NCBI RefSeq assembly: GCF_016808095.1
Contig: NC_068970.1
Coordinates: 39,343,630-39,407,629 of the forward strand
Direction: 5' to 3'
Source: Vigna angularis
Lineage: Eukaryota > Streptophyta > Magnoliopsida > Fabales > Fabaceae
DNA length: 64,000 nt
The notes beneath the pieces are model-generated. The model searched no databases. It was not told where the DNA came from and saw only the letters and a program-made list of their open reading frames with translations. Below, in pieces: positions 1-12,739 of this stretch. The translations under genes were made by a program, and so were the position numbers. Numbering within the stretch: the stretch's first letter is position 1; every line of letters starts with the position of its first letter.

Positions 1-58
1 AATGAAAACTTAATATACCAATCCTTCTACAATATTCATGACTAAAAATAATGTTATT

Positions 59-142
59 TGTCAGAAGTGGGATTTGAACCCACGCCTTCTCACGAAGATC
101 AGAACTTGAGTCTGACGCCTTAGACCACTCGGCCATCCTGAC
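59..142 (-). tRNA. tRNA-Leu (CAA)
   Basis: Read on the minus strand, this 84-nt segment folds as a class II tRNA. The 7-bp acceptor stem pairs GTCAGGA with TTCTGAC and is followed by discriminator A at position 59. A D-arm with A box (TGGCCGAGTGG) follows. The anticodon stem TCAGA/TCTGA carries loop CTCAAGT, giving anticodon CAA at 106-108. There is a long leucine-type variable arm and a T-arm with B box GGTTCAAATCC. No intron is present. A TTTTT run at 44-48 on the transcribed strand is a suitable Pol III terminator. It decodes UUG leucine codons in cytosolic translation. Nothing suggests a pseudogene. Confidence 0.96.
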
Positions 143-1724
143 CTCACATTTTCTTTTTAAAAAATTTGTATTCTATTTCAATATACAGGTATATACCATA
201 TCGAGATCGAACAAATTTAATATTTGAAATGGGAAATATGGTTTTTCCGTATTCAGTACAGGAGTGGAGTTTAAAGTTGTGTAGATTTATATTAACACGG
301 ATACACCGATGGACATATTACATAAGATATTGACAAAACAGACATAATATATATTTCCAATGTTTCTATTTGCTTTGATTAAGGATTAACATCATCAATA
401 TTTATAGTCATTGTAATATTTGTATATTACATAGGCTTTTGGGATTACAGTGGTATTGTAACCAATGTAGAATACAAAAAATAATGAATATTAAAAGTTT
501 TTTTTTTCTAATAATGATGTACGTTAGACGGATACAGTATCAAGAGTGAAAGTGAATTAATGTATTTTCAAACTTTTAACCCACTTTAAAAAATTTTCTT
601 CAAACAATTGATATAGATAAAATTTCTACTAAACAAAAATACAATAAATACTCATATACGATAGAAAATGGCACTAACACCACTTGGCCATCTAACTTAT
701 TATCTTTAACTTTTTATAAGAAATGTCGTTCTATTAGAATTTTTTTATCACCAAAAAGGAATTAAATAAATGAAGAACATTTGGATATTCTAAATCCATA
801 TACATGTTACAAAACACTGAAACAATACTAGAGTATCACAAAAAGAATAACAACTTATAACTAAAATTATGAATGCTGTTTATCTTCCATTTGGAACAGC
901 AGATATAGTTGTACCTTGTAAAGCTTTTGACTCCCAACTTATCCTTCAGAACTCAAGTAATTGAGGTTAGAGTTTGTGTAACTCTGTTGTTGTTGTCTCT
1001 AACCATAGTATTTCTAACAATCTAACAATTGATTTCCTGCTTTAAGTTCTTTTGCTTCAATATTATATATGCTTCATAGTAAAAGTTTCCCAACAACTTA
1101 CATAAACCCTCCTCACTTACGTTCGGTTGAGCATAATTAATGTAATTGAACTGAACTTTAGTTTATCTATAATCTTTTATACTATAAAAATTAAATTATT
1201 TGTATTAAAAACTAAATTATACCATTTTTTTAGTTCAGTTTAGAAAAATTGAACTTTTGCATTTCTGAATTTTTGTATTTGTAGTTCAGTTAATTTTATA
1301 AACTGAACTTTGAACACTAATTATTAATAAAGACTATGTCAACAAGTGTATTTTTTCTGTTGTTACTGTTGACATTTTCTTTTATTCAATAACTACCTTC
1401 AATTATTATCTATTATGTATAAGTTAAAAATTGTATTACAAATGTATAAAGAGATATAACATTTTATTATACATATTTTATTTAATCTCATAATTATAAT
1501 TTTGAATATTACTTACCTAATCATCTAATTTTCATCTCATCTTCGATTTAGGTTTTTAACATAAACATAAGTTGTTCAATATTGATTATTTAATCATTAT
1601 CCATTATTTATTATTTAATCTCATAATTATTATTTTTATTTTATTAAAAAATAAAAATTGACATGAAAAATTCTTGACCATAAATATTTTGTATATCTTG
1701 TATTATATGGTATCATAGTTAAAC

Positions 1725-1728
<4 letters not shown>
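143..1728. other. AT-rich intergenic spacer, no gene seen
   Basis: Very AT-rich sequence with frequent stops in all frames. No coding similarity, tRNA or terminal repeats were recognised between the tRNA gene and the TA microsatellite. Confidence 0.6.
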
Positions 1729-1800
<72 letters not shown>

Positions 1801-2185
1801 GTTTGATAACGCGTGTACACCTGTTTTTCAGTTGGTACATTTTAGCAATGTGTACCGGGTTTTAGTAGACAAAAATACCCTTATATAACATGAACTCTAA
1901 GTTTTAACGTTAAGGATATTAATAATTTTCATTCTCAAACTAAAAAAAAAACTCTCAAACCCTTGTTCACCTCCTTCATGCCTCTCAACTCTTTCTCTCT
2001 CATCTCTCTCACTCCAACATTTTCTCTGTCATCCTAGGGTAACCCCAACTGAAAAAAATCAGAAATATTGGCGGTTAAACAATTTGCCTTTGTAAAAAGT
2101 TGAGTCATTGACATATTGGCGGTTCATTCAAGATCTCTTCAATTTCACCATCTTCTGAAAAAAAGTGTACGCGCGTTAGCAAACC

Positions 2186-2221
<36 letters not shown>
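1729..2221. repeat. (TA)n microsatellite split by a MITE
   Basis: An AT dinucleotide run occupies 1729-1798 and resumes at 2188-2221. The two halves flank a 389-bp inverted-repeat element, so they are best read as one microsatellite interrupted by insertion. Confidence 0.9.
1799..2187. mobile_element. MITE inserted in a TA microsatellite
   Basis: The element begins GGGTTTGATAACGCGTGTAC and its right end, read in reverse, is GGGGTTTGCTAACGCGCGTA. That gives terminal inverted repeats of about 22 bp with only a few mismatches. Both flanks are pure TA repeat, so a TA-type target duplication cannot be separated from the microsatellite. There is no coding capacity. The superfamily is uncertain. 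Residence within (TA)n resembles the behaviour described for the rice Micron MITEs; that comparison is from general knowledge, not sequence identity. Confidence 0.8.
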
Positions 2222-2223
<2 letters not shown>

Positions 2224-3736
2224 CAAATTATTTAAAAATTAGTTTTATGGTTAAACTAAATATATATCTAATTTGTCTTTATAATTTATGATATAAAAGA
2301 AAATGAAAAATTAGGAGACAAATATAATTTAAAAGGTTAAATATATTTTATATTTTGTAAGAATAATTTATCATTAAACTAAATATATTTTTTTCTCTGG
2401 GAGTTAGACGTAAGTTTTGAAGAAAGAAAATTAGGGAAAAGAATAAAAACATAAAGGAAAAACAAAAATAAATAAAATTTATTAGAATTATATGTTAATT
2501 TTAATTATTTGTTTATAGAAAATATTATAAAGTTATTTAATTTTATTTATATAATAAGGTTTGAAATAAATCTAAAGTATTTTTCGGAGGATTAAGAGTA
2601 AACTTTTTAAATAAAACAAACTTCCAATAATCTATTCTTGAAATTACATTAATTTCTGATAAATGATTTTAGCTAAATATGAATTGTTTTAATAGATAAC
2701 ATGTAAAAATTATATTATGCAATATATGATAGAAATAATATTTTATATGATTAGTATAAAGTCTAAAAATATTTAATTTATCTTAAAGATAAAAACAAAA
2801 GAACAATATTTAAAAACTAAAATAAAATATTTTCCGAAAAAGCTGTGTGGAAAATTTAAACAGAAAAGTAAGGAGTTTTATAAAACTGAAATAATCTTGA
2901 AAGGATTTGGTTATTAGTTAATTGGTATAAGAACTGTTAAACAATAAAGTTTATATATAATCTAAATAGTTCAGTTGTTTTTAGTTTATTAAAACTATAG
3001 TTAACTATAATTTAGTATAGTTTAATATAGTTTACTTACTTATGTCTAGCCCTACTTACAATAACTTATTATTGAAAGAATATACCCTTTTTCTTTACTT
3101 ATAATCTAAACCATAAAAATTAAAACATATCAAAAGTTTTGAAAACTCGATGGAAGTTGTTATATTATTATTTTATATGTTGGGTTCTATAATTACTTGT
3201 ATAATAAACTTATCTTCACTTATGGAAATTATGTACATGTTTTGGTGAAAAGCAATGCTTAAAAAATAAAATTTTTATTTTTACTTAGTATAATCCTTCT
3301 TTAATTACTCAGTGTTCTTGAACGTTGTCATCACACCTTCGGAGTCATAATAATTTTACGTTAATATGTATAGTGTGAATAGGTTGTACACTCCACGAAT
3401 GTAAAATATGCGTTACCGCTACTATTTTGGTCTAAAAATATAGTTAAGACCACGATTAAGAATAAAGTCTAAGACTTCCAATTTATTTTTAGATACACAT
3501 TTTTTTACAATATTTTAATATCATCTACATGTCATTTTGTGTTGTCAAAATATCATTATCGTTATTTTTATCCACTTAACACTGTGTACATTAATCCAAG
3601 ATAACCATATTACCAATTCCTATTCTATTAGGTTTACTTGAACATTTTAAACTCTATACTCAGTATATCTTTGTAGGTGTCCATACAGTCTTTTAAAATA
3701 ACATTATTTTCACATCCTTATTTTCATTAACGGTAG
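2222..3736. other. AT-rich intergenic spacer
   Basis: No gene or RNA was recognised. The segment at about 3179-3266 is a diverged duplicate of 5284-5369 on the far side of the Pack-MULE. Confidence 0.55.
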
Positions 3737-4288
3737 TTTATTTTAGGCTTAATAGCTTATTTTGTCTCCAGTTTTGATGAGGAATGTCGATTTAGTCCCT
3801 CGTTCTAAAAGTGTTTGAAAGTGATCTTCAGTTATTAAATTTTGTGTCAAAATCGTCCATTCCATTAGATAGAACCAAACAGAGTTAAGGTATTGATGAT
3901 CTGGCATAGTGCAGTGATAACGTGTCAAACTAAAGTTACATGTGTGGTGTATTACGTAGTTAGACGTTTGACGTGGAAAAGAACCAGAAACCAATTCAAC
4001 CATCAACACCACCATCCCATTCCAGAAACAGATCTAAACCCTCAAATCTCTTCTATAATCCAATCAACTAGCGGCAAGTCCACCATATCCTCCTTGTTCC
4101 TCTCTACTTTCTCCAACAATACTCCCTCCTCCAATAATGACACCCCACCATCAATGTCACTGCCCAAAGCAAGAAAAAAACCAACTTTCTGCAGCAACCA
4201 ATTCAACCATCGATTGGGAAGGGAAGAAAACAAGAAAGAAAAAGCACAATAGAACCACCAGCGGCGGCAAGAACAAAACTATCCATGA

Positions 4289-4461
4289 TGGGATTCTAGA
4301 GGGTTCCAATCTTGGGTGGGTGTGTGGATTTTCAAGATGTTTGGTGTGGCCCTGGCATTGGGTTCTCAGCAGATGTTGTTGGCTCTATCAATTGTGTTGT
4401 GGCCCAGAAAAAAGTATCTGCAAGAGGGAAAATTGATGTGGATAAGATTACTCATAGGGAG
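4289..4461 (+). pseudogene. Captured coding-like fragment of unknown origin in the Pack-MULE
   Basis: An open frame here encodes WVDFQDVWCGPGIGFSADVV and, further on, VSARGKIDVDKITHRE, which reads like a conserved protein segment. It stops at an AGGGAG|GTATTC sequence resembling a splice donor at 4461/4462. A pyrimidine tract ending in AG follows at 4498-4499, only 38 bp downstream, too short for a normal plant intron. I do not recognise the parent gene. Sequence from about 4030 to 4280 may be 5' exon or UTR of the same or another captured gene. Confidence 0.5.
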
Positions 4462-4695
4462 GTATTCTCATTTCCTCAATGTCTGATTTTTTTTTCCAGT
4501 GATTTGGTGCCCAAATCTATTGAAAACTTTACCCTTTTCTTTCATCTGCCCCTTCTTTATGTTGCTACCTGGTGGAACAACCTTGGGCGATATCCTCTGC
4601 CTGCGTGACAGAAAGGAAAGCCCCACACTTTGGGTTGGCCTAGTGGGTTTCAGGAGGGCGGGAGGACGGGAGGACGAGAGGATGGTGTTCATCGA

Positions 4696-4917
4696 TTCGT
4701 CACAGGGATTCAGGAGGGCGGGAGGACGGGAATTACGGCGCTGACGGTGGCGACATATTTCTTCCTGACGTTCTTCTTTATGCCGCTGCTGGTATCGATT
4801 TCGGTGTGGGCGGTGGGGCCGCCGCTTATTCGGGTGGGGGTGTTGATGGTGAGATCGATGGTGGAGATTGATTGGGACGATACGAGGGAGGCGATACCGA
4901 CGTTCGTGAACTCATTC
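4696..4917 (+). pseudogene. Captured fragment of an AZG-type adenine/guanine permease
   Basis: The frame encodes [15 protein letters not shown], then [15 protein letters not shown] and [15 protein letters not shown]. These match the conserved region of plant AZG1/AZG2 purine transporters (azaguanine-resistant, NCS2-like family) around the late transmembrane helices. Only about 70 codons of a protein that normally exceeds 500 residues are present, ending at a TGA at 4918. A 20-bp block at 4649-4668 is repeated at 4709-4728, so the capture junction contains a short duplication. The fragment lies inside the MULE TIRs and cannot make a functional transporter. Confidence 0.8.
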
Positions 4918-5201
4918 TGATGTCATGCCCTAAATCAATTTTTTCCTAATTAAAAAACCCTACACGTCAACGTCTAACTAACACGTCACCACACATATAA
5001 ATTTAAATTGACACGTTACCACTCTATTGAGTGCCAGATCATCAATGTCTTAACTCCGTTTGGTTCTATTTAACAGAATGGACGATTTTGACACAAAATT
5101 TAACAATTAAAGACTACTTTCAAACACTTTTAAAACGAAAAACTAAATTGACATTATTCATCAAAACTAGGGACAAAATAGGCTATTAAGCCTTTATTTT
5201 A

Positions 5202-6480
5202 CAACCATTTTTTATGTTAACTCTGCATATAATTCTTTCAACTAAAATTTATTCACAAAATTGGTCGTACAATTATTATTTCATATAGTTGGTTGTACAA
5301 TTACTTGTATAATAAACTCATCTCACTTATGGAAATTAGGTCCATGTTTAGATAAAACAAAATGCTTGAATAAATTAGGTAATCGTTTTTGGCGAGACAT
5401 GTTCAATAAATTTTTTTTGAAAAATATTTGTAATTATTTTATATTTCATGTTTCAAATCCAATAGAGCTTTGAGAATAATTATATAGATAAGGCTGATTT
5501 AAATGGATGTATTTGGTTCATAATATATATTCAGTATAATTTATAATTTTTTTTATCCTTCTTGTACTTTTTATATATAGTTTTATTTTAATATTTACTT
5601 GGCACACTATAATATAATGGTGTAAGTCCCACATGCGGTTATAGATTAATCTAGATAAATTTCGTCATGGATATTCTTATGTAACATTTTTAAAAAGATA
5701 TGAATATAGTTTCGTTATGCATATTTTAGTGTTTGTTTTCTCATACATTTAAATCTTTCATCCATTAGTTTACTTAAAATATTATACAATATTGATTTCT
5801 AAAAAATTATTATAAATATAAAAAATTAAAACTAGAACAACAACCATAATTATAAGTGAATCTGCAAATTTGTTTTATTTATAACATTTTGTATAAAATT
5901 TCAAATGAGATGCATTTACAACCTAACCCTAGGTTTCAATATTCAAGAAAACCATTTATGAACTCGGAATTTGTAAATTGTGTATAACCAATTACAAAAT
6001 AAAAGTGGACAAATCATATACGCGGAAAAGATTTGCTAAGACAAAAGTTAGAGAATTGAGATTGACCTTATATGATTTTATTCTATAATTTTACTTATGT
6101 AACTTTTTTGAAATAGCTAAGATATGAACATCTTTTACTAATATATATTTATATAGCTTAACTTTATAGATGCATCTAAAATGCGAGTTAATAAATTAGT
6201 AAGAGGTGATCCATTTAATATTAATGTCTCATTAATAAAATTGTATATACATAAAATAATATTGATACACGTCAGCACAATAGATGTTTCGGTGGTACTC
6301 TTAGAAAGATCAATATCCATGTGCAGAAATGTTATCTAAGACTTATATTATAAACAAAAGATGAGTAAAGTGAATTTTTTATTATTATTCATCATATGAT
6401 GGTTGACCATGACCTACGATGTCACCAAACACATACAATAAACTAAACGAAGAGAGTGGTGTGCGATCAAAAAAGTGGAT
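5202..6480. other. AT-rich intergenic spacer
   Basis: Apart from the diverged repeat at 5284-5369, no gene, RNA or bounded mobile element is visible between the Pack-MULE and the chalcone synthase promoter. Confidence 0.55.
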
Positions 6481-8118
<1,638 letters not shown>

Positions 8119-8822
8119 CATCTTGTCAAGTCCATTGTTTTATTTTTATTATTTTTATGTACCAATTTTCAATCTTGTTGGAGGTTGTAATTTGCATTAA
8201 AAGTATACATGTAACACTCGTTTATACTAGAACCTAGAAACCATTTTCAAACATATATTGCTTCTTCTTGAATAATTTATTATTTACGATTATAGTACAT
8301 TATCTGGAATAAAAACAACCTACCAACTAATACATTCACCAGAATAATATATTAATAATTGATTATTTTAAATAAAAATTGAACTAGTTCAATCCAACAA
8401 TGTAATCTTTTACTGATTCATTTTAACTTTTAGATATAAACTCAAAAATACTCCTTCAAACATATCAAAACATATTTCATTAATTTTTGTTTTAATTATT
8501 ACATCTCAAACTTAAAATGATAAATCTATTAAAATGATATCTTTATACTCTAAACCGAAATGGTACAAAATATATAAGAATACAGGTAACTACTACACAT
8601 TTAAAGAATGTGTCCACTTAGGTTACAAGCTCTTGTTTCTTATTTCGGTAAGAATATAACCTTGTCATGCATTATATAAAGTTTCTTTTCTTTCACGTTC
8701 TAATTGGACTTTTACATTACATAATGGTAAAGTATATCAATCCTTATACAAAAATATGTTTCCAATGAAGTAACTGATCACATTCATAACTTCATATCTT
8801 CTTACATTTCTTAATCAATGTA
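8119..8822. other. CHS 3' UTR and AT-rich spacer
   Basis: The 3' UTR probably occupies the first 100-200 bp. No poly(A) tract or target duplication that would mark a retrocopy follows the stop codon. The rest is AT-rich, ending where a retrotransposon LTR begins about 700 bp downstream of CHS. Confidence 0.55.
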
Positions 8823-10250
8823 TGTTGATCCGGTTATAGGATCGAGTCACCTAAATCCTACACAATGTTCTTCAGTCTCCGTTCGGTCGTTGCTCCAATC
8901 TCCAATCTCTTGTTCGTCGTTCAGATGGTGTACCTGCCAAAGGTTCTCCGATGCCAAACACTAGTATAGAAACAGCGTACAACGTCAAATATTTTTGGCT
9001 TTTCACGTCGAATTCGAGAACGATGTCAATTTGGGAGACATTAAATTGACGCCGAGTTTAAAAAATTCGACGTTAATTTAACGTTGAATTTAAAAAAATC
9101 GACATTAATTTAACGTTGAATTTTGTCAATAACGACGGTAATTTAACGTCGAATTTTGTCAATATACGACGTTAATTTAACGTCGAATTTTGTTAATATA
9201 TGACGTTAATCAATTTTTTTTAATTAATTGTAATCCTTTTTTACAACTCTACGATACCTAAAAAACAGAACTATGAACGGTAATATAGAATCAACAACAA
9301 ATAACAATAACAAACAACAAATAAGTTCAATGAAACAACAAACAAGTTCAACCAAACAACAACAACAAAAAAGTTCAACAAAAAAAACAACAACAAACAA
9401 GTTCAACAAATAAGTTCTTCAAAATGAAAACGAAAACTAACCTTCAAAAGGTGGGTTCATCGGAATAAAGTGTTGCCACCAGTGAGAGAGAAAACAGAAT
9501 GCGCTTATGAAGGACAATAACACGAAAATAATCGGTGAAAATAAAACGAAAATCATAACAAAAGTAGTTAATTAACATGCATTTGTATCAAATGAAAGAA
9601 AGATTACAAGTGATGGTCGTCAAACTTCGTTCGAGAAAAGTTTAAGCAGAGAAGAGGGTCCCGTGCTAAGATAAATTGAATGAATTTTCAATCTCCCCCT
9701 CAAATTTTTATTGAATTCATTAACCTTTCAACGTCTAACGCTGAAACATTCGACGTTTTATATCTTTTACGTCAAATTATAATTCTAAACGACGTTTAAT
9801 AATTGCATTTATTTACAAAATTGCCACCGGTCACTTTTAACGTTGGCTATTGAGTGGTTAGACGTTGAACGCATGACGTTATATGCTGTTTTTGCACTAG
9901 TGAAAGTCAATGATTGCCCGTACGGTAATCTGAGTGCAGTAATAAATGTGTAATAAATGCGAACCCATACCTCTTACCTTTGACCCTGTATTTATAATTT
10001 TCGGTATGGGCTTGAGATTAGCAAAGCCTTAATCGCGGCCGAATCTAAGCCCAATATCCCTAATTATTATTAACCTTAATCCTTGTAGCCAAATCTGTCT
10101 TCTGACTATGACCGTACGTCTTTACTTTCTTCTGGCTGGCTTTGTCGCTTGGTTAAGCGACGTCCTATAGATAAACAATTTCCTAATTTCCAGAGTCATC
10201 CGTCCAATTAATGTGAGACAACCGTACGGTCTTCCGACCCATACGGTACA
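8823..10250 (-). mobile_element. 3' LTR of a Tat-lineage Ty3/gypsy element (CACTA-interrupted)
   Basis: On the minus strand the LTR would start TGTACCGTATGG at 10250 and end GGATCAACA at 8823, giving the canonical TG...CA termini. A polypurine tract lies immediately upstream of it (10251-10265). Removing the 944-bp CACTA element and its 3-bp duplication leaves about 480 bp of LTR. The partner LTR is not in the window, so the boundary at 8823 is a best estimate. Confidence 0.6.
8959..9902. mobile_element. Non-autonomous CACTA (En/Spm-like) element
   Basis: The ends are CACTAGTATAGAAACAGC and, read in reverse from 9902, CACTAGTGCAAAAACAGC. Both are flanked by the 3-bp duplication AAA (8956-8958 and 9903-9905). 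These are the defining signs of CACTA elements. The subterminal region from 9047 to 9215 carries repeated GACGTTAATTTAACGTCGAA units, like the transposase-binding subterminal repeats of this superfamily, and further ACGTT motifs occur near the right end. The middle is a low-complexity AACAACAAAC region (9290-9420). No transposase is encoded. Confidence 0.92.
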
Positions 10251-10265
10251 CAGGCCCCCCAAGCC
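10251..10265 (-). promoter_or_regulatory. Polypurine tract of the Tat-lineage element
   Basis: The minus strand reads GGCTTGGGGGGCCTG directly before the LTR start TGTACC. A G-run in this position is the expected plus-strand primer site for reverse transcription. Confidence 0.6.
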
Positions 10266-10487
10266 TTAAGAACCGTAGTTGATGCAGGGTTTTGAATGGG
10301 TTTGCCCTGTTTCGGGGTGGTTTTTGAGGTCCGGTCGGCACAGTCTTGAACCCTTGTTTGGGCGGGAAAACACGTGTCGCTTGCTCGCGTGTTTTCCTTC
10401 TCGGGTAGTGGTAACATCGCTTGATCTAGGCCATTGGGCGTGACACATGTTAACGATTGTGATGACGTGACAATTTTCAAAAAAATT

Positions 10488-10497
10488 TCTATAAATA
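10488..10497 (+). promoter_or_regulatory. TATA box of the antisense accessory gene
   Basis: TATAAATA at 10490-10497 lies about 100 bp upstream of the ATG at 10592, inside the retrotransposon and pointing against its gag-pol direction. It fits an independent promoter for the accessory gene. Confidence 0.6.
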
Positions 10498-10591
10498 GGG
10501 GGTTGGGTGTTGTCATTTTCACGCTTTTCTTTTATACTGATTTCTTAACCGTCCATTCAAGGGCTTCATTCTTTTTCCAAGGTAATTAGTA

Positions 10592-12737
10592 ATGGCTTTC
10601 GTGCACGTTTATTCTTCGTCAGAGTCGACGGGCAGGGGCGGTGGTGGCGGCATGGATTGGTCTTCTTCTCCAAGCTCTGTATCGTCCTCCTACCTGAAGA
10701 GGTCCGAGCTAGTGGGGGGTGCAGGAGCTGCAGTCTCCGGTGGTAGCCGGGAGGAGAGTTCAGAACCTCAGTCCCTTGTGTACAATGATGAGAGGGTTAT
10801 AAATGGGGTAGCCCTTAACCTACTAAGGGGAGGCGTTGATACTGACGACGATGAGGAGGTTCCGACCGGTGGTTTACCGGTCGTTCGTGGGTATGGTTGG
10901 GCATCTCACGACGTAGGGCTTTATACACCCGAGTATGAGACTAAAGCGCAATTTAAATGGCAGGTTGATCGATCATTCATCGTTAGAGATGAGGAGGATG
11001 CCGAATTGATAAGGTTAGGTGTGAGTCGAGCGAACAAATGGGTGTATCACGGAAAAAAGTCTAGTGTGGATGATTTCTTCTTCGTGTACACCTATCTGTT
11101 CAATCAACTTTTCGTTCAGGTACCTTTTACGGCGTTTCAGTCGGCCGTCCTTCGTGAGCTCAACGTTGCTCCCTCCCAGCTTCTTCCGAACGGCTAGGTC
11201 TTGGTTCAAGCGTTCGTGGCTATGTGCTCCGCCCTAGGGATAACTCCTACGATCCTAGTTTTGCTTCATTATTTCCACGTCCGCCCTATCGCCAAGCGAG
11301 AATGGGTTTCCTTGACCTCTGTCAAAGATAGGTGCCTTTTTAAGCCGTTTTCTAATTCCTTTAAGAATTTCAAGGACCAATGCTTGAAGGTCATAATAAG
11401 AGAGTCCGACTGCTCAGAGTTTCATGACGAGGCCGAACGTTCATTATTCCCCTTTTATTGGACAAGGGATCCTCGCACAATAAATGCCCGACCGATGGGT
11501 GTCTTGAACCTCGAAGACCTAGAAGTCGTTCAGATCATTAATACTTTGCCCCGCCATGTGGACTTTGATCAAATGACGTTTGGTATGGTATTTTTTCGTT
11601 AATCATTCTGTTTATTGCTTTGGTTTTAACTTAGCTAAATTTATGTCTTCGTTTAAGGAATTATGTCCATCCCTGCTCCCCGAAAATCCACATTCATGTT
11701 TTCAAGAAAGGAGGTGGGCGACGCCCCTTCATCCAGCAGGACCCCTAAGCCACCCCCTCCAAGCAAGGTGACTTTTGCTACGAGGAGTCGCCCTTCGTCT
11801 TCTGGCGCGGCTGCGGTGGGGTCGTTGAGGCCAATCAGTCTCAACCCACTCTCAATGTTTTTCTTGAGCAATCGTCTGAGGCGGCTACTACCTCAGCCAT
11901 TCCCTTGGAAAGGAATAGGAAGGCTCACCAGGAAGGGGATAAGTTTGCTTCTAAAAAGAGCCGCAAGGAGGGGAGCGTCACCCAACCTCTGTCGGGTGGG
12001 CTATTCAGCACATAATTCAATGTGAGTGATAGAACTAAGTTTCACATGAATTATTTCCAACGGGTGGCTGTAGAGCCGCTTTCCGAGGGCGAGGTAGCCA
12101 ATGCTATGTTGGAGCTGTCAACCCGAGCATCCATGCTGGCATGGTACATGCGGTATGTTGCTAATCAACGCGGCGTTGAGCATGTGCGTGAAGAACTGGA
12201 GGCTGAGAAGAAGATTTCTACCGACCTTCGAGCTTAGGTTGAGGCGTTGAAGACCGCCCATGAAGGGTGCAAGAAGACGCAGGCTGATCTTCAACTTAAT
12301 CTGGACGAGGCAAGGCGTCAACTAGACGAGACAGTCGAGCGGCTTTGAGACGCACATGCCCGGAATGACCGTCTTGCAGAGGAGTACGGACAGTTGAAGG
12401 TGGCGGCCACCAAGCAAGCCATAGAAAACAAGTCCTTGTTGGGCCGAGTCGACCGTGCAGACGAGAAAATTGCCGCGTTGAACTCCTCAGTCGTGTTCGA
12501 ACATGAGGAAGGTTTCAACAAAGCTTTATGCCAAGCTTCCCTCTTGTTAGGAGTTACCGACCTGTACGCCGCAAGTTTTGACATAGAGAAAGAAGTTGTT
12601 GATGACGAGTTAATACAACTTGAGGCATCGCCCACTGTGGATGAACAAACCAGTTGTAGAAGAGCCGATCGATGATGAGGTACCGACCGATGAAGCGGTG
12701 ACGGGTGACGATGGCGTGGGCGCCAGCGACGAGAAAA
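10592..12737 (+). pseudogene. Decayed retrotransposon accessory gene ('putative gypsy type transposon' domain)
   Basis: Residues 1-120 are a Ser/Gly-rich, acidic head. The central part carries LRELNVAPSQLLPNG, a stop, then FVAMCSALGITPTILVLLHY and FKNFKDQCLKVI. This is the pattern of the plant 'putative gypsy type transposon' domain (Pfam Transposase_28). A 75-bp GT-AG intron is predicted at 11583-11657 and restores the frame across it. The C-terminal third is a coiled coil and ends in an acidic tail. Lesions are TAG at 11195 (probably a Trp codon), a frameshift near 11820, TAA at about 12012, TAG at 12235, TGA at about 12346 and a frameshift near 12650. Element E1 cuts it off at about 12739. 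It lies antisense and 3' to the pol remnant at 19008-19331, as reported for some Tat-lineage elements. Function unknown. Confidence 0.8.
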
Positions 12738-12739
12738 TG

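Larger units (their letters stand above)
3746..5192. mobile_element. Pack-MULE (Mutator-like element carrying gene fragments)
   Basis: Inverted terminal repeats of roughly 230 bp (3746-3976 and 4960-5192) begin GGCTTAATAGC on both ends and stay clearly alignable throughout. The element is bounded by an exact 9-bp direct repeat, TTTATTTTA, at 3737-3745 and 5193-5201. That is the size typical of Mutator-like transposition. The 980-bp interior is much more GC-rich than its surroundings and holds captured gene fragments, including part of an AZG-type purine permease. No transposase is present, so it is non-autonomous. Long TIRs, the 9-bp duplication and host-gene cargo together define a Pack-MULE. 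Confidence 0.92.
3179..5369. repeat. Pair of diverged direct repeats flanking the Pack-MULE
   Basis: About 90 bp at 3179-3266 and at 5284-5369 share long identical stretches, such as AATTACTTGTATAATAAACT and CTTATGGAAATTA. They lie well outside the 9-bp target duplication of the MULE, so they are an independent duplicated sequence or two copies of a dispersed repeat. Confidence 0.6.

Noticed and set aside
3893..4252. A 119-codon host gene at the left of the Pack-MULE
   Set aside because: The frame starts within the MULE TIR and has low-complexity composition; not a credible protein.
4462..4499. 38-bp intron in the Pack-MULE cargo
   Set aside because: Below the usual minimum plant intron size. 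More likely remnants of a deleted intron.
9224..9409. Cys/Val-rich minus-strand ORF
   Set aside because: Low-complexity AACAACAAACAAG repeats inside the CACTA element.
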